A DNA stretch of 64,000 nucleotides from Amycolatopsis pittospori. GTDB taxonomy: Bacteria; Actinomycetota; Actinomycetes; Mycobacteriales; Pseudonocardiaceae. Under the pieces are notes generated by a model that worked only from the letters and a program-made list of their open reading frames with translations, did not search any database and was not told where the DNA came from. The stretch is from assembly GCF_013870525.1 (NCBI RefSeq), contig NZ_JACBXD010000030.1, forward strand, positions 1-64,000, given 5' to 3'. Below, one piece after another: positions 24,459 through 32,319 of the stretch (position 1 is its first letter; each line of letters opens with the position of its first letter). A program made the position numbers and the translations under genes.

Positions 24459-25789
24459 GCCCCCAGCAGTGCCTGGCCGCAGACGCGGACCACGTTGCCG
24501 TTGACGGCGGCCGAAGCCGGGTTCGCGTACCAGGCGATCGTCTCGGCGACGTCGACCGGCAGCCCGCCCTGGCCGAGGCTGGACAGCCGCCGCCCGGCCT
24601 CACGGATGAACAGCGGCACCGCGGCGGTCATCTTGGTCTCGATGAAGCCGGGCGCGACGGCGTTGATGGTGCCGCCGTATTCGGCGAGCTGCGAAGCGCC
24701 GACGTTCACCATGCCGATGACGCCCGCCTTGCTGGTGGCGTAGTTGGTCTGGCCGACGTTGCCCGCGATGCCGGCGATCGAGGAGACGCCGACGATCCGG
24801 CCGTTCTCCTTGAGCACCTTGGCCGACAGCAGTTTCTCGTTCACCGCGAGCTGCGACGCGAGATTGACCGCGATGACCGAGTCCCAGCCGCCTTCGGTCA
24901 TGTTGCCCAGGGTCTTGTCGCGCGTGATGCCCGCGTTGTGCACGACGATGTCGACGCCGCCGTGGCGCGTGGTCAGGTACTCGGCGAGCTTCTCCGGCGC
25001 GTCGGCGGCGGTGATGTCCAGCTGCAGCGCCGATCCGCCGACCTTGTTGGCCACCTTGGACAGGTCCGCGCCCTGTGCGGGGATGTCGAGCGCGACGACG
25101 TGCGCGCCGTCGCGGCCGAGTACCTCGGCGATGGCGGCGCCGATTCCCCGGGACGCGCCGGTGACCAGGGCGACCTTGCCGTCGAGCGGTTTCGCCCAGT
25201 CGGCCGGGGCCGAAGCGGTCTTGGTCTCGGTGCCGACGCGGATGACCTGGGCGTCGACGAAGGCCGACTTCGACGACAGCAGGAACCGGAGCGTGGACTC
25301 GGTGGCCTCTTCGGCGCCTTCGGCGACGTACACGAGCTGAGCCGTCGCTCCGCGCTTCAGTTCCTTACCGACGGAACGGACGAAGCCTTCGAGCGCGCGC
25401 TGAGCGATCCGCTCGTGCCCTTCGGCCAGTTCAGGGGGCGTCCCCAGGATGACGACGCGCCCCGACGAACCGACGCTGCGGATCACGGGGTGGAAGAAGG
25501 AGTAGACCTCGCGAAGCTGCTTCGGGTCCTTCACGCCTGTCGCGTCGAAGACGAGTGCGGCGTGCTTGTCGGCCGCCGCGGAGATGACCTCGATACCCGC
25601 GCGGTGCAGCTGCGCCTCGATCACCTTTTCGAGTCGGCCGCCCGGCGCGGCGCCGAGAAGTGCGGGACCCTCGAGAGCGGGCTGACCGGGCTTGTACCGG
25701 CGGAGCGTCGCGGGATTCGGCAGGCCGAGCTTCGGCACCACGAACTTCCCCACCGGGGATTTCGTGAACTGCTGGTACCTGTCAGCCAT
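24455..25789 (-). CDS. fabG4: 3-oxoacyl thioester reductase, FabG4-like
   Basis: A 444-residue reductase with two tandem Rossmann-type parts, much longer than ordinary FabG (about 250). The N-terminal flavodoxin-like half lacks a Gly-rich nucleotide loop; the C-terminal half has TGASRGIG near residue 215 and the Ser-Tyr-Lys set in GVSSIAGIAG...NYATSKAG near 345-365. This architecture is that of mycobacterial FabG4 (Rv0242c), a high-molecular-weight NADH-preferring FabG. It is divergent from the thiolase gene across a TetR operator and starts the operon with htdX. Confidence 0.92.
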   Translation of the reverse strand: MADRYQQFTKSPVGKFVVPKLGLPNPATLRRYKPGQPALEGPALLGAAPGGRLEKVIEAQLHRAGIEVISAAADKHAALVFDATGVKDPKQLREVYSFFHPVIRSVGSSGRVVILGTPPELAEGHERIAQRALEGFVRSVGKELKRGATAQLVYVAEGAEEATESTLRFLLSSKSAFVDAQVIRVGTETKTASAPADWAKPLDGKVALVTGASRGIGAAIAEVLGRDGAHVVALDIPAQGADLSKVANKVGGSALQLDITAADAPEKLAEYLTTRHGGVDIVVHNAGITRDKTLGNMTEGGWDSVIAVNLASQLAVNEKLLSAKVLKENGRIVGVSSIAGIAGNVGQTNYATSKAGVIGMVNVGASQLAEYGGTINAVAPGFIETKMTAAVPLFIREAGRRLSSLGQGGLPVDVAETIAWYANPASAAVNGNVVRVCGQALLGA

Positions 25790-25826
25790 TACGTGCCTCC
25801 CGTGCAGTTTGCGTCACGTCGCATTC

Positions 25827-25848
25827 TAACCTACCCGCGAGTAGGTTA
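25827..25848. promoter_or_regulatory. TetR operator, site 2 (fabG4/fadA2 divergent promoter)
   Basis: A 22-bp palindrome with perfect outer arms TAACCTAC and GTAGGTTA and one mismatched pair inside. It sits in the 92-bp gap between divergent fabG4 and fadA2. The core matches the site at 22862 next to the local TetR gene. Confidence 0.8.
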
Positions 25849-25881
25849 CAGTGTGAGAGAGCCTACGGAGGAGTGGAAAAA

Positions 25882-27171
25882 ATGGCCACGAAAAGGACGG
25901 CACCCGTGCGCAAGGTCGCGATCATCGGCGGCAACCGGATCCCCTTCGCCCGCTCGAACGGTCCGTACGCGAAGGCGTCGAACCAGGACATGTTCACGGC
26001 CGCCCTCGACGGCCTGGTCAGCCGCTTCTCCCTGCAGGACGAGGTGATCGGCGAGGTCGCCGCCGGCGCCGTGCTCAAGCACGCCCGCGACTTCAACCTC
26101 GCCCGCGAAAGCGTCCTCGGCAGCAGGCTGAACCCCGCCACTCCCGCCTCCGACGTGCAGATGGCGTGCGGCACCGGTCTGCAGGCGATCGTCAACGTCG
26201 CCAACAAGATCGCCCTCGGCCAGATCGACTCGGCCATCGCGGGCGGCGTCGACACCACGTCCGACGCCCCGCTGGCGGTCAACGACGACCTTCGTCAGAT
26301 CCTCGTGCAGCTCAACGCCGCGAAGACGCTGGGTGACCGGCTCAAGCTCGCCGCGAAGCTGCGCCCCGGCCACATCGTCCCCGAGATCCCGCGCAACGCC
26401 GAGCCGCGCACCGGGCTCTCCATGGGCGAGCACGCCGCGCTGACCGCGAAGGTCTGGGAGATCACCCGCGAGGCGCAGGACGAACTCGCCGCCACCAGTC
26501 ACCAGCGCCTCGGCGCCGCGTACGACAGCGGGTTCTTCGACGACCTCGTGACGCCGTTCCTCAAGCTGGCCCGCGACCAGAACCTGCGTCCGGACTCCAC
26601 CGTCGAGAAGCTCGCGAAGCTGAAGCCCGCGTTCGGCGGCCCCGACGGCACGATGACCGCGGCCAATTCGACGCCGCTGTCCGACGGCGCGTCGACGGTC
26701 CTCCTCGCGACCGAGCAGTGGGCGAAGGCCCGGAAGCTGCCGGTGCTCGCGTACCTGACGTTCTCGCAGACCGCGGCCGTCGACTACGTCCACGGTGACG
26801 AGGGTCTGCTGATGGCGCCCGCGTACGCCGTCCCGAAGATGCTCGACCGTGCCGGGCTCACCTTGCAGGACTTCGACTTCTACGAGATCCACGAGGCCTT
26901 CGCGTCGCAGGTGCTCGCCACCCTCAAGGCGTGGGAGGACCCGGCGTTCGCCAAGGAGAAGCTGGACCTCGACGCGCCGCTCGGCTCCATCGATCGAGCG
27001 AAGCTGAACGTCAACGGTTCCTCGCTCGCGGCCGGGCACCCGTTCGCGGCGACCGGCGGCCGTATCGTCGCCACCCTCGCGAAACTGTTGAACGAGAAGG
27101 GATCCGGCCGCGGGCTCATCTCGATCTGCGCGGCGGGCGGCCAGGGCGTCACCGCGATCCTCGAAAAATAA
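25882..27171 (+). CDS. fadA2: Acetyl-CoA C-acetyltransferase, FadA2-like
   Basis: A 429-residue thiolase. The nucleophile is Cys96 in VQMACGTGLQ; His386 lies in LAAGHPFAATGGR and the second catalytic Cys416 in SICAAGGQG; HEAFASQ is also present. GGAGGAG eight bases upstream decides for the ATG at 25882 over an upstream GTG. The protein cleaves or forms 3-oxoacyl-CoA. With HtdX and FabG4 it could complete a chain-elongation or beta-oxidation cycle under the local TetR; the physiological direction is unknown. Confidence 0.93.
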   Translation: MATKRTAPVRKVAIIGGNRIPFARSNGPYAKASNQDMFTAALDGLVSRFSLQDEVIGEVAAGAVLKHARDFNLARESVLGSRLNPATPASDVQMACGTGLQAIVNVANKIALGQIDSAIAGGVDTTSDAPLAVNDDLRQILVQLNAAKTLGDRLKLAAKLRPGHIVPEIPRNAEPRTGLSMGEHAALTAKVWEITREAQDELAATSHQRLGAAYDSGFFDDLVTPFLKLARDQNLRPDSTVEKLAKLKPAFGGPDGTMTAANSTPLSDGASTVLLATEQWAKARKLPVLAYLTFSQTAAVDYVHGDEGLLMAPAYAVPKMLDRAGLTLQDFDFYEIHEAFASQVLATLKAWEDPAFAKEKLDLDAPLGSIDRAKLNVNGSSLAAGHPFAATGGRIVATLAKLLNEKGSGRGLISICAAGGQGVTAILEK

Positions 27172-27200
27172 TCGGTCCGCCCTGAGCGAATCAGGGGGAA

Positions 27201-27228
27201 ACCCGGGTGCCTTTGTCGGTACCCGGGT
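27201..27228 (+). terminator. Terminator after fadA2
   Basis: Arms 27201-27211 and 27218-27228 form an 11-bp stem with one G-U pair, built on ACCCGGGT. CTAGTTTG follows. It lies 30 bases after the thiolase stop and just before the next promoter. Confidence 0.65.
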
Positions 27229-27241
27229 CTAGTTTGTCCGC

Positions 27242-28195
27242 ATGTTCGCAGTGCAGGCGAAAGCGCTGGTCAAGACCTACGGGTCCACCAAGGCGCTCGA
27301 CGGGGTGGATCTGGCGATCCCGACGGGCAAGGTGCTGGGCCTGCTGGGCCCGAACGGCGCCGGGAAGACGACGACGGTCCGCATCCTGACCACGCTGCTT
27401 CGCCCGGATTCGGGTGCGGCGGAGGTGGCCGGGCACGACGTACTGACCCAGCCCGACGCCGTCCGGCGGTCGATCGGGTTGTCCGGGCAGTACGCCGCGG
27501 TGGACGAGAACCTCACCGGGTTCGAGAACCTGTACATGGTCGGCAGGCTGTACGGGAGCAAGAAGGTCGCGGCGAAGGCCAGGGCGCGTGAGCTGCTTTC
27601 GCGGTTCCGCCTGGAGGACGCGGCCGACAGGCCCGCCAAGACGTACTCGGGCGGTATGCGGCGGCGGCTCGACCTCGCGGGTGCGCTGGTCGCCGAGCCG
27701 ACCGTGGTGGTCCTCGACGAACCGACCACCGGACTCGACCCGCGCGGCCGGATCGAGACCTGGGAGGTCATCAAGGAACTGGTCGCCGACGGCACCACCG
27801 TCCTGCTGACCACTCAGTACCTGGAGGAGGCCGACCAGCTCGCCGACTCGATCGTGGTGATCGACAAGGGGAAGGTCATCGCGCGCGGCACGGCCGACGA
27901 ACTCAAGCAGGAGATCGGCGGCGAGCGGCTGGAACTGGTCGTCGCCGACGCGGGCGACCTCGCCGCGACCACGCAGGTGCTCGCCGAGGTCGGCACGGGC
28001 ACGCCGTCGGTCGACGAGCACACCCGCAAGGTCGACGTCCTGGTCGAGGGCGGGCCGAAGGCGTTGATCGAAGCGCTGCGGCGGCTGGACGCTCAGGGCG
28101 TCGCCGTCCTGGACGTCGCCCTGCACCGGCCGACGCTCGACGACGTCTTCCTGTCGCTGACCGGGCACGCCACGGACGAGGGGGACGAGAAGTGA
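27242..28195 (+). CDS. DrrA-like ABC transporter ATP-binding protein
   Basis: A 317-residue ATPase of the daunorubicin-resistance (DrrA) type. Walker A GPNGAGKTT lies near residues 36-44, the signature YSGGMRRRLDLAG near 137, and DEPTTGLDPRGR near 160; the C-terminal extension with RLDAQGVAVLDVALHRPTLDDVFL is the DrrA-type tail that binds the permease. It partners the overlapping downstream permease gene. The substrate may be a hydrophobic natural product, but no resistance or biosynthesis gene cluster is nearby. Confidence 0.91.
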   Translation: MFAVQAKALVKTYGSTKALDGVDLAIPTGKVLGLLGPNGAGKTTTVRILTTLLRPDSGAAEVAGHDVLTQPDAVRRSIGLSGQYAAVDENLTGFENLYMVGRLYGSKKVAAKARARELLSRFRLEDAADRPAKTYSGGMRRRLDLAGALVAEPTVVVLDEPTTGLDPRGRIETWEVIKELVADGTTVLLTTQYLEEADQLADSIVVIDKGKVIARGTADELKQEIGGERLELVVADAGDLAATTQVLAEVGTGTPSVDEHTRKVDVLVEGGPKALIEALRRLDAQGVAVLDVALHRPTLDDVFLSLTGHATDEGDEK

Positions 28196-28995
28196 GCACG
28201 GTCGCGAAGGCCTTTTCCGACGGTGGCGTGATCACCTGGCGGAACCTGAAGAACGTCCAGCGCAACCCGGACTGGCTGATGGCGGCGACGCTGCAGCCGA
28301 TCATGTTCGTCCTGCTGTTCGCCTACGTCTTCGGCGACGCGATCGGCGGCGAGGCGGGTGGGCTCGCCTACCGCGAGTTCCTGATCGCGGGCATCTTCGC
28401 GCAGACGGTCGCGTTCAACTCGGCGTTCACCGTGATCGGGTTCGCGAACGACCTGCAGAAGGGCATCATCGACCGGTTCCGTTCGCTGCCGATCTCCCGC
28501 CTCGCGGTGATCTTCGGCCGGACGACGTCGGACCTGGTCATCAGCGTGGTGGCGCTGATCGTCATGTCGCTGTGCGGACTGCTCGTCGGCTGGCGGATCC
28601 GCGGCAGTTTCTTCGACGCGGTGCTCGGCTACCTGGTGATGCTGATGTTCGCCTGGGCGCTGTCCTGGGTCGGCGCGTGGATCGGGCTCGTCGCGCGCAG
28701 CGTCGAGGTCGCGCAGAGCGCCGGGCTGATGTGGATGTTCCCGCTGAGTTTCATCTCGACGGCGTTCGTCCCGGCGGACAAGCTGCCCGGCGTGCTGAAG
28801 GCGATCGCCGACTGGAACCCGTTCACCGCGGTGATCAACTCGGCGCGCGACCTGTTCGGGAACCGTTTCGGAGCCCCGCCGACAGGCTGGCCCGCCGAGC
28901 ACTCGTCGATGTACGCGATCCTGTGCTGCATCGCCATCATCGCGATCTTCGCGCCGCTGGCGACGGCCCAGTACAAGAAGGTCGCGAGCCGCTAG
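28192..28995 (+). CDS. DrrB-like ABC-2 type permease
   Basis: A 267-residue ABC-2 permease with six predicted helices. The cytoplasmic N-terminus ends in WRNLKNVQRNPDWL; the amphipathic segment GFANDLQKGIIDRFRSLPIS is a DrrB hallmark, and the FISTAFVPADKLPGVLKAIA loop precedes the last helix. The GTG start overlaps the ATPase stop (GTGA). Together with the ATPase it forms an exporter. Confidence 0.91.
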   Translation: MSTVAKAFSDGGVITWRNLKNVQRNPDWLMAATLQPIMFVLLFAYVFGDAIGGEAGGLAYREFLIAGIFAQTVAFNSAFTVIGFANDLQKGIIDRFRSLPISRLAVIFGRTTSDLVISVVALIVMSLCGLLVGWRIRGSFFDAVLGYLVMLMFAWALSWVGAWIGLVARSVEVAQSAGLMWMFPLSFISTAFVPADKLPGVLKAIADWNPFTAVINSARDLFGNRFGAPPTGWPAEHSSMYAILCCIAIIAIFAPLATAQYKKVASR

Positions 28996-29094
28996 AAAAA
29001 TCTTCTGTCGAAAATGTCGAACCGTCGTCGGACCGGTCGACGCGCTGGTGAGGGCGGGGTAGAACAAGCCTCGCCACGACACTGAGGAGCAACG

Positions 29095-29466
29095 ATGCGG
29101 TTTCTGATGATGCACCGGCTGGACGAGAGCGCCCCGGAAGCCTGGAACCCCAGCAAGGAGTTCATCGAGCAGATGGGCGCCTTCGTGGAGGACTCGTTCA
29201 AGAAGGGCATCCTGATCACCGCGGAGGGTGTGCACCCGTCCGAGCGCGGCGCGAAGGTCCGCAAGGTGCGAGGCGGCAAGATCACCGCGACCGACGGCCC
29301 GTTCACCGAGGCCAAGGAGGTCATCGGCGGATTCGCGCTGATCAACGCCAAGGATCTGGCCGAGGCCGTCGCGTTCGCCGAGACCTACGCGGCGCTGTTC
29401 GACGAGATCGAGGTCGAGGTCCGCACGGTCGTCGAGGCTGAGGACATCGCCGCTCTCACCGAGTGA
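29095..29466 (+). CDS. YCII-related (DGPF) domain protein
   Basis: A 123-residue small protein of the YCII/DGPF family. It begins RFLMMHRLDE and contains the motif TDGPFTEAKEVIGGFALI. Such proteins often lie next to ECF sigma factors, but this copy stands alone after the exporter, with a 99-base gap. Its molecular activity is unknown. The preceding GAGGAGCAACG serves as ribosome site. Confidence 0.85.
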   Translation: MRFLMMHRLDESAPEAWNPSKEFIEQMGAFVEDSFKKGILITAEGVHPSERGAKVRKVRGGKITATDGPFTEAKEVIGGFALINAKDLAEAVAFAETYAALFDEIEVEVRTVVEAEDIAALTE

Positions 29467-29482
29467 CCCAGTAGCCCGAGAG

Positions 29483-29537
29483 TGTTATGAAAGGTCCGTT
29501 CATAACAGGACTTGTTATGAACGGACCTTTCATAACA
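29483..29537. terminator. Long stem-loop between convergent genes
   Basis: Perfect 25-bp arms (29483-29507 and 29513-29537) with a 5-nt loop. Each arm also contains its own inverted pair, TGTTATGA and TCATAACA, so alternative folds exist. It lies between the convergent YCII and DoxX genes, 16 bases after one stop and seven before the other. It is probably a two-way terminator. Confidence 0.8.
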
Positions 29538-29544
29538 TCGGTAG

Positions 29545-30051
29545 CTACTTGGTGATGGCCTTCTCGGCGCGCTTCGCGAGCTTCTCGGCGCGCTTCTCCG
29601 TCTTGGACGCCGCCCGGCGGGCGCGCCAGCCGAGCGACGGCTTGCCCGCGGTGTCGGCGGCGGCCAGGAGCAGGCCACCGGCGAGGCCGGCGTTCTTGAT
29701 GAACTGGATCTGCTGCTGCTGACGTTCGGCCGGTTCCTTGATCTCCCAGAACCGGTGCGTGGCCAGCGTCGTCGGGACCAGGCTGCCGATCAGCAGCAGC
29801 GAGGCCAGCCGCGGCGCCTTGCCGGTGGCGAGCGCGAGCCCGGCGCCGACCTTCACCGCGGCGTCGATGCGGACGAGGGTGGCGGGATCACGCGGTACGG
29901 ACTCCGGGACCACTCCCTCGAGCTTTTCGAAGGTTCCGGAGAGGAAGGGCTCCGCGGCCTTCGCGTGGCCCTGGGTGTCCCTCAGCGCGCCGATCCCGCC
30001 GGAGATGAAGATCGCGGCGAGGAGCGGACGTGCGACGCGGCGGAGAATCAC
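29545..30051 (-). CDS. DoxX family membrane protein
   Basis: A 168-residue protein resembling DoxX: a short basic start, LARPLLAAIFISGGIGALR-like first helix, then hydrophobic segments around LLIGSLVPTTLATHRFWE and NAGLAGGLLLAA. The C-terminal 30 residues are Lys/Ala rich and probably cytoplasmic. DoxX proteins have varied or unknown roles, some in redox or sulfur metabolism. The upstream gap of 131 bases holds the promoter and the previous gene's hairpin. Confidence 0.82.
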   Translation of the reverse strand: MILRRVARPLLAAIFISGGIGALRDTQGHAKAAEPFLSGTFEKLEGVVPESVPRDPATLVRIDAAVKVGAGLALATGKAPRLASLLLIGSLVPTTLATHRFWEIKEPAERQQQQIQFIKNAGLAGGLLLAAADTAGKPSLGWRARRAASKTEKRAEKLAKRAEKAITK

Positions 30052-30130
30052 GGTCGTTGCCTTTCTTGATCCGAACCCTGGAAAGCAAATCTATCCCCAG
30101 ACTTCCCGTCCGCCGGGCCGCCGAACCGCG

Positions 30131-30186
30131 CTAACGGAGTATCTTCGAATATTTCTCCAGTGCTAGACAGCACTAGATTCCGTTAG
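30131..30186 (-). terminator. Hairpin at the end of the phosphodiesterase gene
   Basis: Outer arms CTAACGGA (30131-30138) and TCCGTTAG (30179-30186) close a stem with an inner AGTGCT/AGCACT hairpin. The right arm overlaps the stop codon of the minus-strand phosphodiesterase gene. A weak terminator is likely. Confidence 0.45.
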
Positions 30187-31214
30187 CGAGCCGGATACGC
30201 CATCGGCAGCTTGAACCCACGGTCGGCCGCGACCTCCCGCAGCCGGTCCGGATAGTCGGTGATGATGCCGTCCACGCCGTCGTCGATGAGCTTGTGCATC
30301 GTGGCCGGATCGTCGATCGTCCAGGGCACGACCTTGATCCCCGCCCGATGCGCCTCGCCGACCAGCGCTTTCGTCGTGAACGGCCGGTAGTCCGGGTCGC
30401 CGACCTTGCCGCCCTGAGGGTTGCCGTGCACCGGCGACAGCGCGCTCGCGCCGAACGACTTCACCGCGCGGACGGGGCTGCCGCCGAAGTCGTCGATATC
30501 GAGTCCGCCCAGCCACGGCGATTTGCCCGGCTGGCCGACCTGGAGGAACTCAGGCTGCGTCAGCGCCACCCGCGGGATCCAGGGCGCGACCTCGCGCAGC
30601 AGCATCAGCGCGCCCCAGTCGAAGCTCTGGACGGTGACGTTGTGCGCGAAGCCGGAGCGCAGGACCTCCCGCACGACCCGGTGGACGAACTGGTCACGCG
30701 GCGCCGTCTCCTGCGGAGCTGCGGCCTCGACCTTCGTCTCGATGTTGAACTTGAGGCCCCAGGCGCGGTGCTCGCGGGCGAGCTGGAACAGCTCGGCGAG
30801 CGTCGGCATCTTGGCGCCGGGGGACAACGTCTGGCCGGGGTGGGCGGGCTGCCGGATCGAACCGCAGTCCAGCGTGCGGACCTGCGCGAACGTCAGGTCC
30901 TTCACGTACTTGCCGACGTACGGGAACGCCGGGTCGCCCGGTGTCGCGGGCGCGGTGTCGCGGCATTTCGCCGGCGTCGTCTTGCGGTCGTGGGTGATCA
31001 CCTCGCGACCGTCCTTGGTGATCTGGATGTCGAGTTCGAGCGTGGTCACCCCCAGTTCCATCCCCTTGGCGAACGACGCGAGCGTGCTCTCGACCGTGAG
31101 GCCGAGCCCGCCGCGGTGAGCCTGGACGTCGAAGGCGCGACGCGGGTGCGCGTCGGCGACGCCGGCCGTCCCGAGGGTCAGCGCAGCGGCCATGACCAGC
31201 GCGAATGTCTTCAT
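30183..31214 (-). CDS. Secreted glycerophosphodiester phosphodiesterase
   Basis: A 343-residue exported GDPD. An N-terminal signal peptide (KTFALVMAAALTLGTAGVADA) ends at Ala-Asp-Ala. The TIM-barrel catalytic motifs follow: AHRGGLGLTVEST (His and Arg/Glu), LELDIQITKDGREVITHD (two Glu/Asp metal ligands and the second His), and late VVPWTIDD and DGIITDYPDRL. It hydrolyses glycerophosphodiesters to glycerol 3-phosphate outside the cell. The start at 31214 is chosen to fit the signal peptide; an upstream ATG adds a hydrophilic leader. Confidence 0.93.
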   Translation of the reverse strand: MKTFALVMAAALTLGTAGVADAHPRRAFDVQAHRGGLGLTVESTLASFAKGMELGVTTLELDIQITKDGREVITHDRKTTPAKCRDTAPATPGDPAFPYVGKYVKDLTFAQVRTLDCGSIRQPAHPGQTLSPGAKMPTLAELFQLAREHRAWGLKFNIETKVEAAAPQETAPRDQFVHRVVREVLRSGFAHNVTVQSFDWGALMLLREVAPWIPRVALTQPEFLQVGQPGKSPWLGGLDIDDFGGSPVRAVKSFGASALSPVHGNPQGGKVGDPDYRPFTTKALVGEAHRAGIKVVPWTIDDPATMHKLIDDGVDGIITDYPDRLREVAADRGFKLPMAYPAR

Positions 31215-31247
31215 GGGTGAACCATGCCACGCCTCGGTGAACTGGAA

Positions 31248-31278
31248 TTGACTTTGACGCAACGTCAACCTCTAGCTT
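31248..31278 (+). promoter_or_regulatory. MerR-type promoter with 19-bp spacer, leaderless
   Basis: TTGACT (-35, 31248-31253) and TAGCTT (-10, 31273-31278) are 19 bp apart, the overlong spacing typical of MerR-activated promoters. The spacer holds the palindrome TTGACGCAACGTCAA (31254-31268). Transcription would start at or within a base or two of the ATG at 31285, so the mRNA is probably leaderless. Autoactivation is inferred. Confidence 0.75.
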
Positions 31279-31284
31279 GGGGAC

Positions 31285-32046
31285 ATGCCGAACGAGAAGG
31301 AGTGGTCGATCCAGGACATCGCCCGCTCGGCCGGGACCACGAGCCGCACGCTGCGCCACTACGGCGACATCGGGCTGCTCGAACCGAGCCGGGTGGGGAG
31401 CAATGGATACCGCTACTACGACCAGGACGCGCTGGTGCGGCTGCAAAGGATCCTGTTGCTTCGCGAACTCGGGCTGAGCCTGCCCGCGATCGGCGAGGTA
31501 CTCCAAGGGGAACAGGACACGACGGCGGCACTCCGCACGCACCTGAAGTGGCTGGAGCAGGAGCGACAGCGGCTCGGACGGCAGATCGAATCGGTCAGGA
31601 CGACCTTGAAGAAGACAGAGAGAGGTGAACGACTGATGGCAACGGAAGTGTTCGACGGCTTCGACCACACGAAGTACGAAAAGGAGGTCACCGAACGCTG
31701 GGGCGCCGACGCCTACAAGCAGGGTGACCGCTGGTGGAAGTCGCTGAGCGCCGAGGACAGGAAGGCGCACCAGCAGGAGCAGCAGGACATCGCGGCCGCT
31801 TTCGGCGAGGCCCGCGGCAAGGGTCTGCCCGCCGACGGCGACGAGGTCCAGGCGATCACGCGCCGGCTGTACGAGTGGCTCCGACCGGCCGTACGGGCCG
31901 TGTCGAAGGGCTACTTCGCCGGACTCGGGCAGCTCTACGTCGACGACCCGCGCTACGGGAAGTACGACGAGAAGCACGGCTCGGGCACCGCGGAGTTCAT
32001 CCGCGACGCGATGGCGGTCTACGCCGAGCGCAACCTGAGTGAGTAA
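31285..32046 (+). CDS. MerR family regulator with TipAS drug-binding domain
   Basis: A 253-residue TipA-like regulator. Residues 1-75 form the winged HTH (WSIQDIARSAGTTSRTLRHYGDIGLLEPSR), about 75-115 a coiled coil, and 118-253 the TipAS domain that in S. lividans traps thiopeptide antibiotics. An in-frame ATG at 31636 (residue 118) is preceded by GAGAGGTGA at good spacing, so a separate 136-residue TipAS product may be made, as in tipA. A MerR-type promoter overlaps the start. No exporter or resistance gene is in the same operon. The gene ends just before a folded non-coding region. Confidence 0.92.
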   Translation: MPNEKEWSIQDIARSAGTTSRTLRHYGDIGLLEPSRVGSNGYRYYDQDALVRLQRILLLRELGLSLPAIGEVLQGEQDTTAALRTHLKWLEQERQRLGRQIESVRTTLKKTERGERLMATEVFDGFDHTKYEKEVTERWGADAYKQGDRWWKSLSAEDRKAHQQEQQDIAAAFGEARGKGLPADGDEVQAITRRLYEWLRPAVRAVSKGYFAGLGQLYVDDPRYGKYDEKHGSGTAEFIRDAMAVYAERNLSE

Positions 32047-32051
32047 GAACG

Positions 32052-32077
32052 AGGGACGGGGCTGCAGACCCGTCTCT
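32052..32077 (+). terminator. Terminator after the TipA-like gene
   Basis: Arms 32052-32060 and 32069-32077 form a 9-bp stem with one G-U pair around GACGGG/CCCGTC. GTTCATCTGT follows. It begins six bases after the stop codon. Confidence 0.55.
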
Positions 32078-32085
32078 GTTCATCT

Positions 32086-32241
32086 GTCGCGCGCTGACGA
32101 AGGCGCCCCGCAGGGCGGAGACCGGATGAAACCTCTGGTGAACGAAGCAGCCGCCCTGCAAACCGTCTCCGTGGGCCTCCGGCCCAAACGAGGCGCGCGA
32201 CGGTGAAGTCTCCGTCGGGCGCAGAGCGCCCTTGGGGAGAC
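32086..32241 (+). ncRNA. Candidate structured non-coding RNA
   Basis: No convincing gene covers this stretch, yet it is unusually rich in nested complementarity. A closing helix (32086-32094 with 32193-32201, 9 bp perfect) encloses hairpin A (32110-32118 with 32151-32159, 9 bp) and hairpin B (32172-32177 with 32181-32186, 6 bp), a three-way junction. Hairpin C follows (32208-32213 with 32236-32241, and 32217-32222 with 32226-32231). GGAGACC at 32117 can also pair with GTCTCC at 32165, competing with A. The strand is assumed. It could be a leader of the AAA ATPase gene or a separate small RNA. High GC makes chance pairing possible. Confidence 0.4.
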
Positions 32242-32287
32242 CACTTGGCCGCATTTGCCGCGACACGCCTATCCCTCTATGGCGGAA

Positions 32288-32319
32288 TATCGGGCGAGAG
32301 CTAGAAACGCCGATAGCGT
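32288..32319 (+). promoter_or_regulatory. Promoter-proximal motif shared with 33598-33627
   Basis: About 25 of 30 aligned bases match the later copy: TATCGGGCG, then GCTAGA, then TAGCGT. Here it ends directly before the GTG of the AAA ATPase gene, so TAGCGT could serve as a -10 element for a leaderless or nearly leaderless transcript. The protein that reads it is unknown. Confidence 0.5.

Noticed and set aside
32110..32159. Resemblance to SRP RNA (GAAGCAGCC word)
   Set aside because: Only the short word matches; the symmetric loop and GGAA apex of the SRP helix 8 are missing.
31997..32266. A minus-strand open frame of 89 codons over the folded region
   Set aside because: It has no ribosome site, poor codon bias and runs through the terminator and hairpins; non-coding RNA is the better reading.
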